DNA of 64,000 bases from Paenibacillus sp. (GTDB lineage: Bacteria > Bacillota > Bacilli > Paenibacillales > Paenibacillaceae), in assembly GCA_017512705.1 (NCBI GenBank), contig JAFWEX010000084.1, positions 124,001-188,000 of the forward strand, in the 5' to 3' direction. Made by a program: the position numbers and the translations under genes. Shown here one piece after another: positions 35,347-43,983 of this stretch; the first letter of the stretch is position 1; every line of letters starts with the position of its first letter. Under the pieces are notes generated by a model. The model saw nothing but the letters and a program-made list of their open reading frames with translations, made no database searches and was not told the DNA's origin.

Positions 35347-36852
35347 ATGAGCCAGGGACAAACGAGTACAGATGTAATCTTGATTGGTGCCGGAATTATG
35401 AGCGCAACTTTGGGAACTCTGCTGAAAGAATTGGCACCAGACTGGAATATTAAGGTTTTTGAGAAGCTTGCCACTGCAGGAGAAGAAAGCTCGAACGAGT
35501 GGAACAATGCCGGAACGGGGCATGCTGCGTTGTGCGAACTTAACTATACTGTTGAACGACCTGACAAAACCGTAGATATTAGCAAAGCCATTAAGGTAAA
35601 TGAGCAGTTCCAGGTTTCCAAGCAATTTTGGTCCTATCTGGTGAACAGTCGTCTGATTCGGAATCCGAGGGACTTTATTATGCCGATTCCTCACCTTAGT
35701 TACGTGCATGGCGAGAGCAATGTGCAGTTTCTGAAGAGACGATATGACACGTTATCGAACCATCCGCTGTTCGCAGGCATGGATTACTCGGACAACCGGG
35801 AGGTACTGGCGAAGTGGATGCCGCTGATGATGAAAGACCGTACAAGCAGCGAACCGATTGCGGCAACCAAGATTGACTCCGGTACGGATGTTAACTTTGG
35901 TGCTTTAACGCGCATGCTGCTGAAACATCTACAACAACAAAAGGTGGAAGTCCACTATAAACATAGCGTGAAGAATATCAAGCGCAAGAGCGATAAATCA
36001 TGGGAATTGACCGTGAAAAATCTGACAAGCGGAGCCGTTGAACGCCATCAGGCGAAGTTTGTCTTTATTGGCGCGGGCGGTGGAAGTCTGCATCTGCTCC
36101 AGAAGTCGGGCATTCCGGAAGGTAAACATATTGGGGGATTCCCGGTAAGTGGCATCTTCATGGTGTGCAAAAATCCAAAAGTCGTGGAACAGCATCATGC
36201 CAAGGTATATGGCAAAGCTTCAGTAGGGGCTCCCCCAATGTCGGTGCCTCACTTGGACACACGTTACATTGATAACCAAAAGTCACTGCTGTTCGGGCCA
36301 TTCGCCGGTTTCTCACCGAAGTTCCTGAAGACCGGATCGAATGCAGACCTTATTGCATCTGTGAAGCTGCATAACCTCTTAACGATGCTTGCAGCAGGCG
36401 TGAAGGAAATCTCGCTCACCAAATATCTCATTCAACAGCTTATGTTGACGAAAGAACAACGCATGAAAGAACTGCGTGATTTCGTACCGAGTGCGAAGAG
36501 TGAAGATTGGGACATGGTGCTGGCAGGTCAGCGTGTGCAGGTGATCAAGGACACGGTGCATGGCGGCAAAGGTACACTGCAATTCGGAACCGAAGTCGTG
36601 ACTGCGGCTGATGGCTCTATTGCAGCATTACTCGGTGCATCCCCAGGTGCTTCAACAGCGGTTCAAGTTATGCTTGAGATTTTGGAGCGTTGCTTCCCGC
36701 AGAATATGAAGGCATGGGAGCCGAAGATCAAAGAGATGATTCCTTCTTACGGCATCTCACTATCGGAGAACGTGGAGCTGCTGCGTGAGGTGAACCAGTC
36801 TACAGCGAAGGCGCTGGGATTGTCCGATGAGAAGCAGGCGCTACAAGTGTAG
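35347..36852 (+). CDS. mqo: Malate:quinone oxidoreductase
   Basis: A 501-residue FAD enzyme that oxidises L-malate to oxaloacetate and passes electrons to the quinone pool at the inner face of the membrane. The N-terminal FAD-binding loop is [18 protein letters not shown], followed by the diagnostic [21 protein letters not shown]. Further marks are [36 protein letters not shown] and [17 protein letters not shown] near the C terminus. Length is normal. ATG at 35347 follows AAGGACGG. The gene stands alone between terminators. Confidence 0.95.
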   Translation: MSQGQTSTDVILIGAGIMSATLGTLLKELAPDWNIKVFEKLATAGEESSNEWNNAGTGHAALCELNYTVERPDKTVDISKAIKVNEQFQVSKQFWSYLVNSRLIRNPRDFIMPIPHLSYVHGESNVQFLKRRYDTLSNHPLFAGMDYSDNREVLAKWMPLMMKDRTSSEPIAATKIDSGTDVNFGALTRMLLKHLQQQKVEVHYKHSVKNIKRKSDKSWELTVKNLTSGAVERHQAKFVFIGAGGGSLHLLQKSGIPEGKHIGGFPVSGIFMVCKNPKVVEQHHAKVYGKASVGAPPMSVPHLDTRYIDNQKSLLFGPFAGFSPKFLKTGSNADLIASVKLHNLLTMLAAGVKEISLTKYLIQQLMLTKEQRMKELRDFVPSAKSEDWDMVLAGQRVQVIKDTVHGGKGTLQFGTEVVTAADGSIAALLGASPGASTAVQVMLEILERCFPQNMKAWEPKIKEMIPSYGISLSENVELLREVNQSTAKALGLSDEKQALQV

Positions 36853-36870
36853 CGTTATTCTAATAAGGCG

Positions 36871-36908
36871 AAGAGCCAGTCTGGAGATATCCAGACTGGC
36901 TCTTTGTT
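36871..36908 (+). terminator. Terminator of mqo
   Basis: A 14-base perfect stem AAGAGCCAGTCTGG/CCAGACTGGCTCTT, loop AGATAT, then TGTT. It may also serve the converging gene. Confidence 0.85.
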
Positions 36909-37023
36909 ATGGTTTACCATTCTTTTATGGGAAGCTGTCTTAATATTAGAGTGTACGAGAATACTCCATGACTTGGTCGATATCTCCTTGGTATCTTCCA
37001 TTCATAATTCGCTCGCTCACATG

Positions 37024-38205
37024 CTATAAATACCACTGCATAGCCTTTTCGTTAAAGAACCGAGTAACCTCCGGGTACTGGGCAAGATCGATTTGCTGCT
37101 GCCTCATCATCTTCTGAAGGAAGATGGTGTCTGTGAACATTTTGCTGAGGATCAGGCTGCATTTCTCCGGGGTATCTTGGAAGGCATCTAGAAGTACCCT
37201 AATCTCGTTAAAATCAAAGAACAGAATATATGAAGCGTAGTTTTGTAGTAGCACTGTAAAACAGTGATCACGGTATGATCTGGATTCCTCCAAAGTGTCC
37301 CCGGCAGCAACTCGAAGTGGATCCGCATTGGCAGAGAGATCACCATCAGTAACAGTATTCGTACCAGCCATTGCTTCAATAGTCACATCGCTAGTTATAT
37401 CGCCGAGCAAATCTCTAATAATTTGGAAAAAGGCTGAGGGTGAATCTGCATACATCTTCAGCATTCCATCCACGTCGTTGATGAGTTCGATGGCTGGCTT
37501 CAAACTTGTTGTAGAAGGCATGATTAACTTGCTGGAACGGCCCTCGATGACATGTAACAGCGATAGAGTTAACTTCTTACAGGCTTGAATCTCCTCTGCT
37601 GAGATCACAATCTGTTCCGTGTAGTTGTCTCGATGTGAGGTGTAGTGATCGTAATAAGCAGCGAAGTAATCTTCAAGTGAGATACCCGTCTGTGTATGAA
37701 TCAATCGTTGTTGATGGAAGGAGCAGGCGTATAATGTTTCCTCATTGACGGGATGGGCGTAAAGGTAGAAAAAGAAGAAAAAGTCGCGCAGCTGCTGTTT
37801 CTGATCATCGTTTAAACGAGATATGTCATGCAGATGAGACAGTTGCAGGAAGCTATACTTTTTCATCAGATCATTCATGTCGCTGTAGGTATTATATGTA
37901 TTAATGGACAGCGTGCTATTTAAGGTAAACAGCAGATAGTACAGAATCATTTCATCATAAACATCAAGTTTCTCAAAGTTCTCAGCTAAAGTGGGCTTCC
38001 AGTCCGGCTTTGATCCATAGTAGGGGTCTTTCGGGCGTAGTTCGGCCATCCAGCCTGAGAACGTCTCCTCCGGGTGAGCAGTGAAAAACAAATCTGCACT
38101 GCCATCCTCATATCGACCATATGCCATCAGATCACCGTGCGCAGGTTGCAAGGGGAGATTGAATTGAAAACGAATGTAATCATTATATAAAGTTTGGAGT
38201 TTCAT
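37024..38205 (-). CDS. Hypothetical protein, 393 residues
   Basis: No signal peptide, membrane helix or known motif. The protein is rich in aromatic residues (DFFFFFYLYAHPVNEETLYACSFHQQR) and mainly helical, with a soluble look. It is divergent from the TerD-domain gene at 38566. The ATG at 38205 has no strong ribosome binding site (GAGGTTACC lies close). I recognise no family and assign no function. Confidence 0.6.
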   Translation of the reverse strand: MKLQTLYNDYIRFQFNLPLQPAHGDLMAYGRYEDGSADLFFTAHPEETFSGWMAELRPKDPYYGSKPDWKPTLAENFEKLDVYDEMILYYLLFTLNSTLSINTYNTYSDMNDLMKKYSFLQLSHLHDISRLNDDQKQQLRDFFFFFYLYAHPVNEETLYACSFHQQRLIHTQTGISLEDYFAAYYDHYTSHRDNYTEQIVISAEEIQACKKLTLSLLHVIEGRSSKLIMPSTTSLKPAIELINDVDGMLKMYADSPSAFFQIIRDLLGDITSDVTIEAMAGTNTVTDGDLSANADPLRVAAGDTLEESRSYRDHCFTVLLQNYASYILFFDFNEIRVLLDAFQDTPEKCSLILSKMFTDTIFLQKMMRQQQIDLAQYPEVTRFFNEKAMQWYL

Positions 38206-38565
38206 TTTTTCGGTAACCTCATTTCAAAAATACGTCTTGATTTCCTTCACTTCTGCCTCAAGATTCATTTTACTCTCGGATTTTACTTTCTAGTTTTATT
38301 CTACACCTGTTTGAGCGTTCCCTCTGTATAAAATCATGTCGTAATACTTTCACCCTGCTCAAGGATTCCAAAATCTGAGAAGATGAGTTCACCAAAGGTT
38401 CGAGTGACGAACCTCGGAACTTCGAACTTTTGGCCTTCAGGCTATGGCGATCCTTCCTTCTACACATCATTGGAGATTCTAGGGTCGCCGCTCTCCTGAA
38501 GATTTCTAATTCAGAGAGGAGGCGTCCAGGCTATCATATTCCTTCCTTCTAAACCTAACCACTTA
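38206..38565. other. Divergent intergenic region with repeats
   Basis: Contains CCAAAGGTTCG/CGAACTTTTGG (about 38392-38433) that can pair, an inner GGTTCG/CGAACC hairpin, and the direct repeats listed separately. No clear promoter was seen for either gene. Confidence 0.45.
38438..38551 (+). repeat. Pair of direct repeats upstream of the TerD-domain gene
   Basis: CAGGCTAT plus five variable bases plus TCCTTCCTTCTA occurs at 38438-38462 and 38527-38551, 89 bases apart, 20 of 25 identical. Between them CTGAA/TTCAG can form a hairpin flanked by CTCTC/AGAGAGG. Confidence 0.55.
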
Positions 38566-40761
38566 ATGTTATATAGGGATATGGCTCTCCTGGACTCTTT
38601 GATCATGAACAATAACCAAGTGAAGAATTACAGCATTATGAAAATGAATAGCATCTACGTGCGTAGAGCCCATAAACTGATGATTCAACCGAACGAACAA
38701 CGACAGCAGCAGTTATCCAAAAAAGTTCTGGCAACAGCGCTCAAAAATATAGAGTCCCTCGGGTTTACCTTCTCCAATGAATTAGTGCAAGCCATACGAA
38801 CACTGTCTGAGGAGCAATTCGAAGAGTTGATGCAACAATTGGTGAAAGACCTGCAAGTCATGGTCGGTGCCCATGTGCAGTACAAACCGATGTACGCCGG
38901 ATTCCCGGAACAGGTGATGGAAGAGGACGAAGCAGAGCTGTACTTGAACGCTATTTTCCACTATCTGACGAATCTAACACTAGACGATTTCGATCCTTCG
39001 GCTATGGCTGCTGGCGTGCGCTCTCCTATGCTAGAGGGGACGAAGTTGAAGGTCATTGACTTGGGCAACAAGTTAGCGTTCCAGAAGCTGATTCGTCAGT
39101 TAATGGAGGCGAAAGGCTCCATATCCGATACGGACAAGAAAGATATTCAATATGTACTGAAGCATGCAGATCCGAGTGATCTTGAGGTGATGCTGCCTGA
39201 GGAAATTCCGTTTAAGGAGAATGTAGGCTTTGTCGTGGCGGTGTTACTGAAATATGAACTGGCAAGCATGGAGCGAATCGGGTCTTATTTTAAAACGGCA
39301 AGCGATGTGCTCCGTCTGGCAGTATCCTGGTCGGAGGGAGACGTCAGTCTGGCAGCGGCCTCGCCTTTTCGTAAGTTCAAACGCCGTGAGCGCCGCCTGC
39401 TCCTCAGCTTGCTGGAACAATGCGGCTCCATCACAGAGGATATGCTCCGCTACAAGGATCGCTGGATTCGGCTGGGGGAGATTCTGCACCCATCCGAATA
39501 CAAGCTTCGTTATCCGCGGAGTCAGGCAGCCTTTGATATTTTACGTAACAACAAGCCGTTCACGACCTTTAACGGCAGCGTGGAACTGGCATTCCAGTAT
39601 CGCAATATCTGGAGCCTGATTGACCTGTTATCCCAGCGTCCAGGTGAGTTTGCGCGGAAGCTGGATCATATGCTGCGTATTACAGAGGATGAAGAATACG
39701 TGCTATTAGCCTTCGGTGAGGTAGCTGCACAGGTATCCACGCCGGTGTTATTACAGGTAAGACAGCATTTTGCACAGCGGAATGAAGCATCGGATTTACG
39801 TGTCTTTTTCCCGAAAGGCAATGTGGCGAAGGCTTATGGCATTCCGAATGAGCTACCGGAGCTTAGCGAAGCGGTCTGCCAGGAAGTGGTGCAGTTGTGT
39901 GAGCAGGCTTTAATTACACGATTCTCCGAGTTTCCTGCGCTTGGAAAGACGTATGTGGATGAGCGGCTACAGCATTATCTGGTTCCTTTTTCACAACGAT
40001 CTGCGAGCAAGGCCTTGCGAACCATTGTACGGGGAAGCCGTATCCCGATGGGGGAAGGAGACACGATTCGTTTCTTCAGTTGGTGGAAAGAAGGAGAAGT
40101 GAACGGGACAACTACGGGACGTGTAGATATTGACCTGTCTGCGGTGATGTATGACGAGAAGTGGAATTACGTTGAACATATCTCGTACACGAATCTGCGT
40201 TCTGTTAAATATAAGGCTGTCCATAGTGGGGATATTGTGACTGCACCCTATGGTGCAAGTGAGTTTATTGATCTGCATATGCCTTCCATTGTGAATTATG
40301 GCGGGCGTTATGTGGTCACAACACTGCACTCCTTCACCAGTCATCCATACTGTAACTTGCCGGAGTGTTTTGCGGGTTGGATGATGCGGAAGAAGCCCGG
40401 ATCAGGTGAAATCTATGAGCCATCCACAGTAGAGAACAAGATCGATATTACGGCAGATACGCAGATTGCTATTCCCGTCATTCTGGATCTGGTCGAGCGT
40501 ACGATCATCTGGACGGATCTCGCACTGACGAGATATCCGGATTACTACAATAACGTAGAAGGTAATCAGAAAGGGATGGTGTTGATGGGGAAAGCGATGA
40601 CCTCATTACGCAAACCTGATCTGTATGACCTGTTCATGCTGCACGCGAAGGCGAGAGGTGAACTGGTGGATACGAAGGACGAGGCTGATACCATCTATGC
40701 GGTCGATGAAGGCGTAACACCTTATGATATGGAGCAAATTATGGCGGAGTACCTGGCCTGA
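38566..40761 (+). CDS. Large protein with C-terminal TerD-like domain
   Basis: A 731-residue cytosolic protein. Residues 1-510 are helical and of no family that I know; they include a cluster KFKRRERRLLLSLLEQ. The last 200 residues resemble TerD-type calcium-binding stress domains and the longer relatives found in ter-like clusters: GRVDIDLSAVMYDEKWNYVEHISYTNL, APYGASEFIDLHMPSIVNYGGRYVV, ECFAGWMMRKKPGSGEIYEPSTVENKIDI, VERTIIWTDLAL. Such genes occur in tellurite, phage and stress clusters, but no terD, terC or partner is here. The start is uncertain: ATG at 38566 has no ribosome binding site, and starts near 38608 or 38638 are possible. Confidence 0.6.
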   Translation: MLYRDMALLDSLIMNNNQVKNYSIMKMNSIYVRRAHKLMIQPNEQRQQQLSKKVLATALKNIESLGFTFSNELVQAIRTLSEEQFEELMQQLVKDLQVMVGAHVQYKPMYAGFPEQVMEEDEAELYLNAIFHYLTNLTLDDFDPSAMAAGVRSPMLEGTKLKVIDLGNKLAFQKLIRQLMEAKGSISDTDKKDIQYVLKHADPSDLEVMLPEEIPFKENVGFVVAVLLKYELASMERIGSYFKTASDVLRLAVSWSEGDVSLAAASPFRKFKRRERRLLLSLLEQCGSITEDMLRYKDRWIRLGEILHPSEYKLRYPRSQAAFDILRNNKPFTTFNGSVELAFQYRNIWSLIDLLSQRPGEFARKLDHMLRITEDEEYVLLAFGEVAAQVSTPVLLQVRQHFAQRNEASDLRVFFPKGNVAKAYGIPNELPELSEAVCQEVVQLCEQALITRFSEFPALGKTYVDERLQHYLVPFSQRSASKALRTIVRGSRIPMGEGDTIRFFSWWKEGEVNGTTTGRVDIDLSAVMYDEKWNYVEHISYTNLRSVKYKAVHSGDIVTAPYGASEFIDLHMPSIVNYGGRYVVTTLHSFTSHPYCNLPECFAGWMMRKKPGSGEIYEPSTVENKIDITADTQIAIPVILDLVERTIIWTDLALTRYPDYYNNVEGNQKGMVLMGKAMTSLRKPDLYDLFMLHAKARGELVDTKDEADTIYAVDEGVTPYDMEQIMAEYLA

Positions 40762-40795
40762 GTCCAAGCAGATATGAATAGGGTTGAGGACAGAG

Positions 40796-40820
40796 AAGAG
40801 CAGCATAGCTGCTCTTTTTT
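40796..40820 (+). terminator. Rho-independent terminator
   Basis: AGAGCAGC/GCTGCTCT stem with ATA loop, then TTTTTT. Confidence 0.85.
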
Positions 40821-40950
40821 GCGGACCAATCTGGAGGTAACAGTGACTTCTTTATTTTTAGCCTTGCTTTCACCATGCTGCCGGAGAATAGAGATACAGA
40901 AAGAAGACAATATTAATCGGTATGGAAGAAATGGGAATGTAGAGGCGTAC

Positions 40951-41014
40951 TTGAATAGAGTCAGCGCTTATGATAATATTTAGACATCTAAATATTATAT
41001 ATCTAAATATTTAG
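40951..41014 (+). promoter_or_regulatory. Dehydrogenase operon promoter with double palindromic operator
   Basis: TTGAAT (40951-40956), 17 bases, TAATAT (40974-40979). An 11-base perfect inverted repeat TAATATTTAGA-CA-TCTAAATATTA covers 40974-40997, starting at the -10. A second palindrome CTAAATATTTAG follows at 41003-41014. The half-site ATTTAGA recurs; the MarR protein coded downstream is the natural candidate binder. Confidence 0.65.
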
Positions 41015-41041
41015 TTTCTTTATGAAAGGAGCTTGGGTGTC

Positions 41042-41848
41042 ATGTTAAGAATGAAAGACAAAGTAGCTCTTGTTACTGGTGGCGCTTCTGGCATAGGATT
41101 GTCCGCAGCTCAATTGATGGCTCGTGAAGGAGCTAAAGTCGTTATTGCTGATTTTAATGTTGAAGGGGCAAAAGAAGCTGCGGCAAATATTCAAGCTCAA
41201 GGCGGAGACGCAACGGGTATATTTCTTGATGCTGGAGATGAAACTTCCATTAAGGAAGCTGTGGAATCTACAGTGCAACAATATGGCAAGCTCACGAGCC
41301 TGTTCAACAACGTCGGCCTGACCGATCTGAAGAAGGATCTCGATGTGCTTCACGTGGATCTGGATGAGTGGGATCGGCTTATGAACGTGAATTTAAAAAG
41401 TGTTTTATTAGGCTGTAGATTCGCTATCCCTCATATGATTGAAGTGGGTCAAGGCTCAATCATTAATACAGCTTCCATGGCTGGTTATATGGGTGATGCG
41501 GTTCGCGTTGCTTACGGCGCTTCAAAAGCAGGAGTAGTGAATCTGACAAGGTATATTGCTACCCAATATGGCAAGCATAACATTCGTTGTAATTCTGTCG
41601 CACCCGGTCTGATCCTGACTCCGGCAGCCCAGAATAATATGCCTCCGGATGTTTTGGATATGTTTGCGAAATATAATGCTTTACCTTATCACGGGGAACC
41701 AGATGACATCGGACATACGGTCTTGTTCCTAGCTTCAGATGAGTCCAAATTCATCACCGGACAGACCATTCAGGTTGAAGGTGGTCATTATATCGCCAAC
41801 CCAACCGTCCCGGATTTTGAGCAGTTTATGAAAGGACAACACGCATAA
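41042..41848 (+). CDS. Short-chain dehydrogenase/reductase (first of pair)
   Basis: A 268-residue classical SDR. NAD(P)-binding loop TGGASGIGLSAA, acidic residue after beta2 (VVIADFN, suggesting NAD), the Asn-Asn-Val version of NNAG (LFNNVGL), catalytic Ser in INTASMAGYMG and YGASKAG (Tyr/Lys), and the C-terminal FITGQTIQVEGGHYIA. Substrate unknown. ATG at 41042 lies ten bases after AAAGGAG. It forms an operon with the next SDR and lies behind a palindromic operator, so it is likely repressed until an inducer reaches the MarR protein. Confidence 0.87.
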   Translation: MLRMKDKVALVTGGASGIGLSAAQLMAREGAKVVIADFNVEGAKEAAANIQAQGGDATGIFLDAGDETSIKEAVESTVQQYGKLTSLFNNVGLTDLKKDLDVLHVDLDEWDRLMNVNLKSVLLGCRFAIPHMIEVGQGSIINTASMAGYMGDAVRVAYGASKAGVVNLTRYIATQYGKHNIRCNSVAPGLILTPAAQNNMPPDVLDMFAKYNALPYHGEPDDIGHTVLFLASDESKFITGQTIQVEGGHYIANPTVPDFEQFMKGQHA

Positions 41849-41897
41849 CAATGGAATCAGATTCATCCAAATCAAATGACGATAGGAGCAATCTCAT

Positions 41898-42632
41898 ATG
41901 GGTAAATTAGAGAATAAAGTAGCTATTATTACTGGGGGAGCCTCGGGAATTGGCGAAGGCATGGTGGATCTTTTTGTACAGGAAGGTGCCATCGTTATTG
42001 CTGCAGACATTAATGAGAAAGCACTGGAGAAAGCAAGCCAGAAAGAGAATGTGCACGGAATGAAGCTGGATGTTTCGTCGGATGAGGATTGGATGAAGTT
42101 GGCGAAGGAGGTCAGCGAACGTTTTGGTAAAATAGACATCCTGGTCAACAATGCAGGCATATCTTCAGAGAAGCCTTTTGAGGAAATCAATGCGCAGGAT
42201 TGGCAGAAGATGCTGTCCATTAACGGCTTCGGCCCATTCGCTGGCATGAAACATGTTGCACCTTATATGGCAGCGCAGAAGAAAGGTTCGATCGTCAACA
42301 TCTCTTCATACACCGCTTTGATTGGACAAGGTTTTAACCATTACTCTGCATCCAAGGGCGCAGTACGCGCAATATCCAAAGCAGCTGCCACTACCTTTGG
42401 ACGTCAAGGTATTCGGGTGAATGCTCTTTTCCCAGGGATCATCGAAACGCCAATGACTCAATCCCTAAGCACATCCAAGGAACTGCTTGAACGATTAATT
42501 CAGGCAACGCCACTGCAGCGTCTGGGTCAGGCTACCGATATTGCCCAAGCCGCGCTGTTCCTAGCTTCGGATGATTCATCGTACATTACAGGAGCTGAAT
42601 TGGTTATCGATGGTGGTTACTCAGCCCAATAG
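41898..42632 (+). CDS. Short-chain dehydrogenase/reductase (second of pair)
   Basis: A 244-residue SDR with TGGASGIGEGM, VIAADIN, ILVNNAGIS, the catalytic NISSYTALIG and YSASKGA, and the C-terminal SSYITGAELVIDGGYSAQ. The layout is that of FabG-like and glucose-dehydrogenase-like enzymes; the substrate is unknown. It follows the first SDR by 49 bases with ATAGGAG as ribosome binding site. The two may act in sequence or form a mixed oligomer. Confidence 0.87.
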   Translation: MGKLENKVAIITGGASGIGEGMVDLFVQEGAIVIAADINEKALEKASQKENVHGMKLDVSSDEDWMKLAKEVSERFGKIDILVNNAGISSEKPFEEINAQDWQKMLSINGFGPFAGMKHVAPYMAAQKKGSIVNISSYTALIGQGFNHYSASKGAVRAISKAAATTFGRQGIRVNALFPGIIETPMTQSLSTSKELLERLIQATPLQRLGQATDIAQAALFLASDDSSYITGAELVIDGGYSAQ

Positions 42633-42645
42633 GATGTAAAATGAT

Positions 42646-42680
42646 AACAGCCCTTAAGTTAAATAAGGGCTGTTGTTTAT
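42646..42680 (+). terminator. Terminator between SDR pair and marR
   Basis: AACAGCCCTTA/TAAGGGCTGTT stem followed by GTTTATTTTT; read-through into the regulator gene is possible. Confidence 0.7.
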
Positions 42681-42698
42681 TTTTACGAGGAGGATCTT

Positions 42699-43118
42699 AT
42701 GGAAGAACAGAACATTTTTGAGCTCATACACAACATGGATAATTTCACGAATAAATTGATTATACAATGGAACAAATCATTCAATGAGGACCTCGGTATC
42801 TCTCATGTCCTTGTACTCAGCCATCTCCACCAAAATGGAAAAAGCCGACCTTCGGATATTGCAAAGATCTTGGGATTATCTCCTCCTACGCTCAGTTATT
42901 TAGCTGACAAGATGGTAGCCAAGGAGTTAGTCGTTAGAACGGTAGATGAAGTTGACCGACGTATAATTTATTTGAACATTACCGATAAAGGGACTGAAAT
43001 CCTCAAAAGAGCTATAGTGGAGGGCCAGAAGCTACGTAAGAATTTATTCCAGAAATTAAATGAAGAGGATCGTTCCCAATTACTACGTATTTTTGAGAAG
43101 ATGAGTCAGGAAGACTGA
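42699..43118 (+). CDS. MarR-family transcriptional regulator
   Basis: A 139-residue winged-helix protein. The recognition part is SRPSDIAKILGLSPPTLSYLADKMVAKELVVRTVDEVDRRIIYLNITDKGTEIL, with the wing containing the family's conserved Asp-Arg-Arg. Flanking helices give the dimer. ATG at 42699 follows GAGGAGGATC. It lies downstream of the two dehydrogenase genes, whose promoter carries long palindromes, so it probably represses them. The inducer is unknown, perhaps a phenolic or quinone compound as for many relatives. Confidence 0.85.
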   Translation: MEEQNIFELIHNMDNFTNKLIIQWNKSFNEDLGISHVLVLSHLHQNGKSRPSDIAKILGLSPPTLSYLADKMVAKELVVRTVDEVDRRIIYLNITDKGTEILKRAIVEGQKLRKNLFQKLNEEDRSQLLRIFEKMSQED

Positions 43119-43159
43119 GAAATAATAGCCTGCCATGCATTTTAAAAATGCATAGAAAG

Positions 43160-43190
43160 AAAGGAGCAGCCGCAAGGTTGTTCCTTTTTT
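43160..43190 (+). terminator. Terminator of marR
   Basis: AAAGGAGCAGCC/GGTTGTTCCTTT stem (two wobble pairs), GCAA loop, then TTTT. Confidence 0.8.
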
Positions 43191-43510
43191 GGCTGTGAAG
43201 ATACATAGGGCAGATCACTTATTGATCATATTTGACGGTTGCCAAGAAGGGCGGCTATTTAACCGATAGACATAGCCCGTTTTAAAGTTTCGGAGAGCGG
43301 TTAACGATAACAGGTGTAACTAATAATTGCATTTGGCTACCTTGGTCAATATTAATTTCTATTAAGAGGTTTTATTACATTATTCAGCGTTATATTTATA
43401 GTGCTTTGTTCTTAAATTGCTTCTCGTTTTATATAGGTAAAATTAGGATATTAGGATCGTGATTTATATTTCTCCTTTTGATACAGTGTTAAATGTCGTT
43501 TTAAAAACAG
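43191..43510. other. AT-rich gap without recognisable genes
   Basis: No frame with a ribosome binding site was found. Base composition is lower in GC than the surrounding genes, as in a degraded insertion. Confidence 0.4.
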
Positions 43511-43666
43511 GTGGGAAATTATTTTCATAAAAGGCTTGCTGTAAATGACCTTGAATTCACGTTTTCTAAAAAGCCTTCAGTTTCTATAGGCGTAGAATAT
43601 AATTATGATGAAGCAAGACCCGCTTCGTATACATGGACATGGACACAGTCCGATTTTCTAAAATGA
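43511..43666 (+). pseudogene. Possible C-terminal fragment of a secreted protein
   Basis: A GTG-started frame of 51 codons without good ribosome binding site, ending in EARPASYTWTWTQSDFLK. It has the beta-rich look of the end of an exported protein, and its TGA lies 13 bases before the next small gene. Probably the remnant of a longer gene; no family recognised. Confidence 0.3.
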
Positions 43667-43679
43667 GAGGATTTGGAAT

Positions 43680-43856
43680 ATGACAGTCACACCTTTGATT
43701 CTAACTATAGTTGCTGTATTTAGTTATTTATTTATTCATTTTTTCTCGAAAGTTATTAATCCTCAGGCTTCTGCAAAAAATATAATTTGGGCTAGTATCA
43801 GTTTTGCAATTATTGTAGTTCTGTTATTTTGGATGAAAATACTGCTTCGAACATAA
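43680..43856 (+). CDS. Small membrane protein, 58 residues
   Basis: ATG at 43680 after GAGAGGATTTGG. Two hydrophobic helices (about residues 5-22, LILTIVAVFSYLFIHFF, and 36-56, IIWASISFAIIVVLLFWM) are joined by a polar loop SKVINPQASAKN. Design suggests a two-pass membrane peptide. It may be immunity or accessory to something lost upstream; no function is assigned. Confidence 0.5.
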   Translation: MTVTPLILTIVAVFSYLFIHFFSKVINPQASAKNIIWASISFAIIVVLLFWMKILLRT

Positions 43857-43910
43857 CAGAATTTAAGCTATCAATATTGATTCGTATGTTTAAGATGTAA
43901 CAAGCCTGTG

Positions 43911-43932
43911 ACGCGCTATTTGCGCGTTTTTT
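43911..43932 (+). terminator. Rho-independent terminator
   Basis: ACGCGC/GCGCGT stem, loop TATTT, then TTTTTT. Confidence 0.75.
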
Positions 43933-43983
43933 GGCATTTCGGCAGTAATAGTATTACTGTGGAATGTTTTAATTTTGACTGTG

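Noticed and set aside
40774..40983. Frame of 69 codons between the TerD-like gene and the dehydrogenases
   Set aside because: It runs through a clear terminator and the operator region and has no ribosome binding site.
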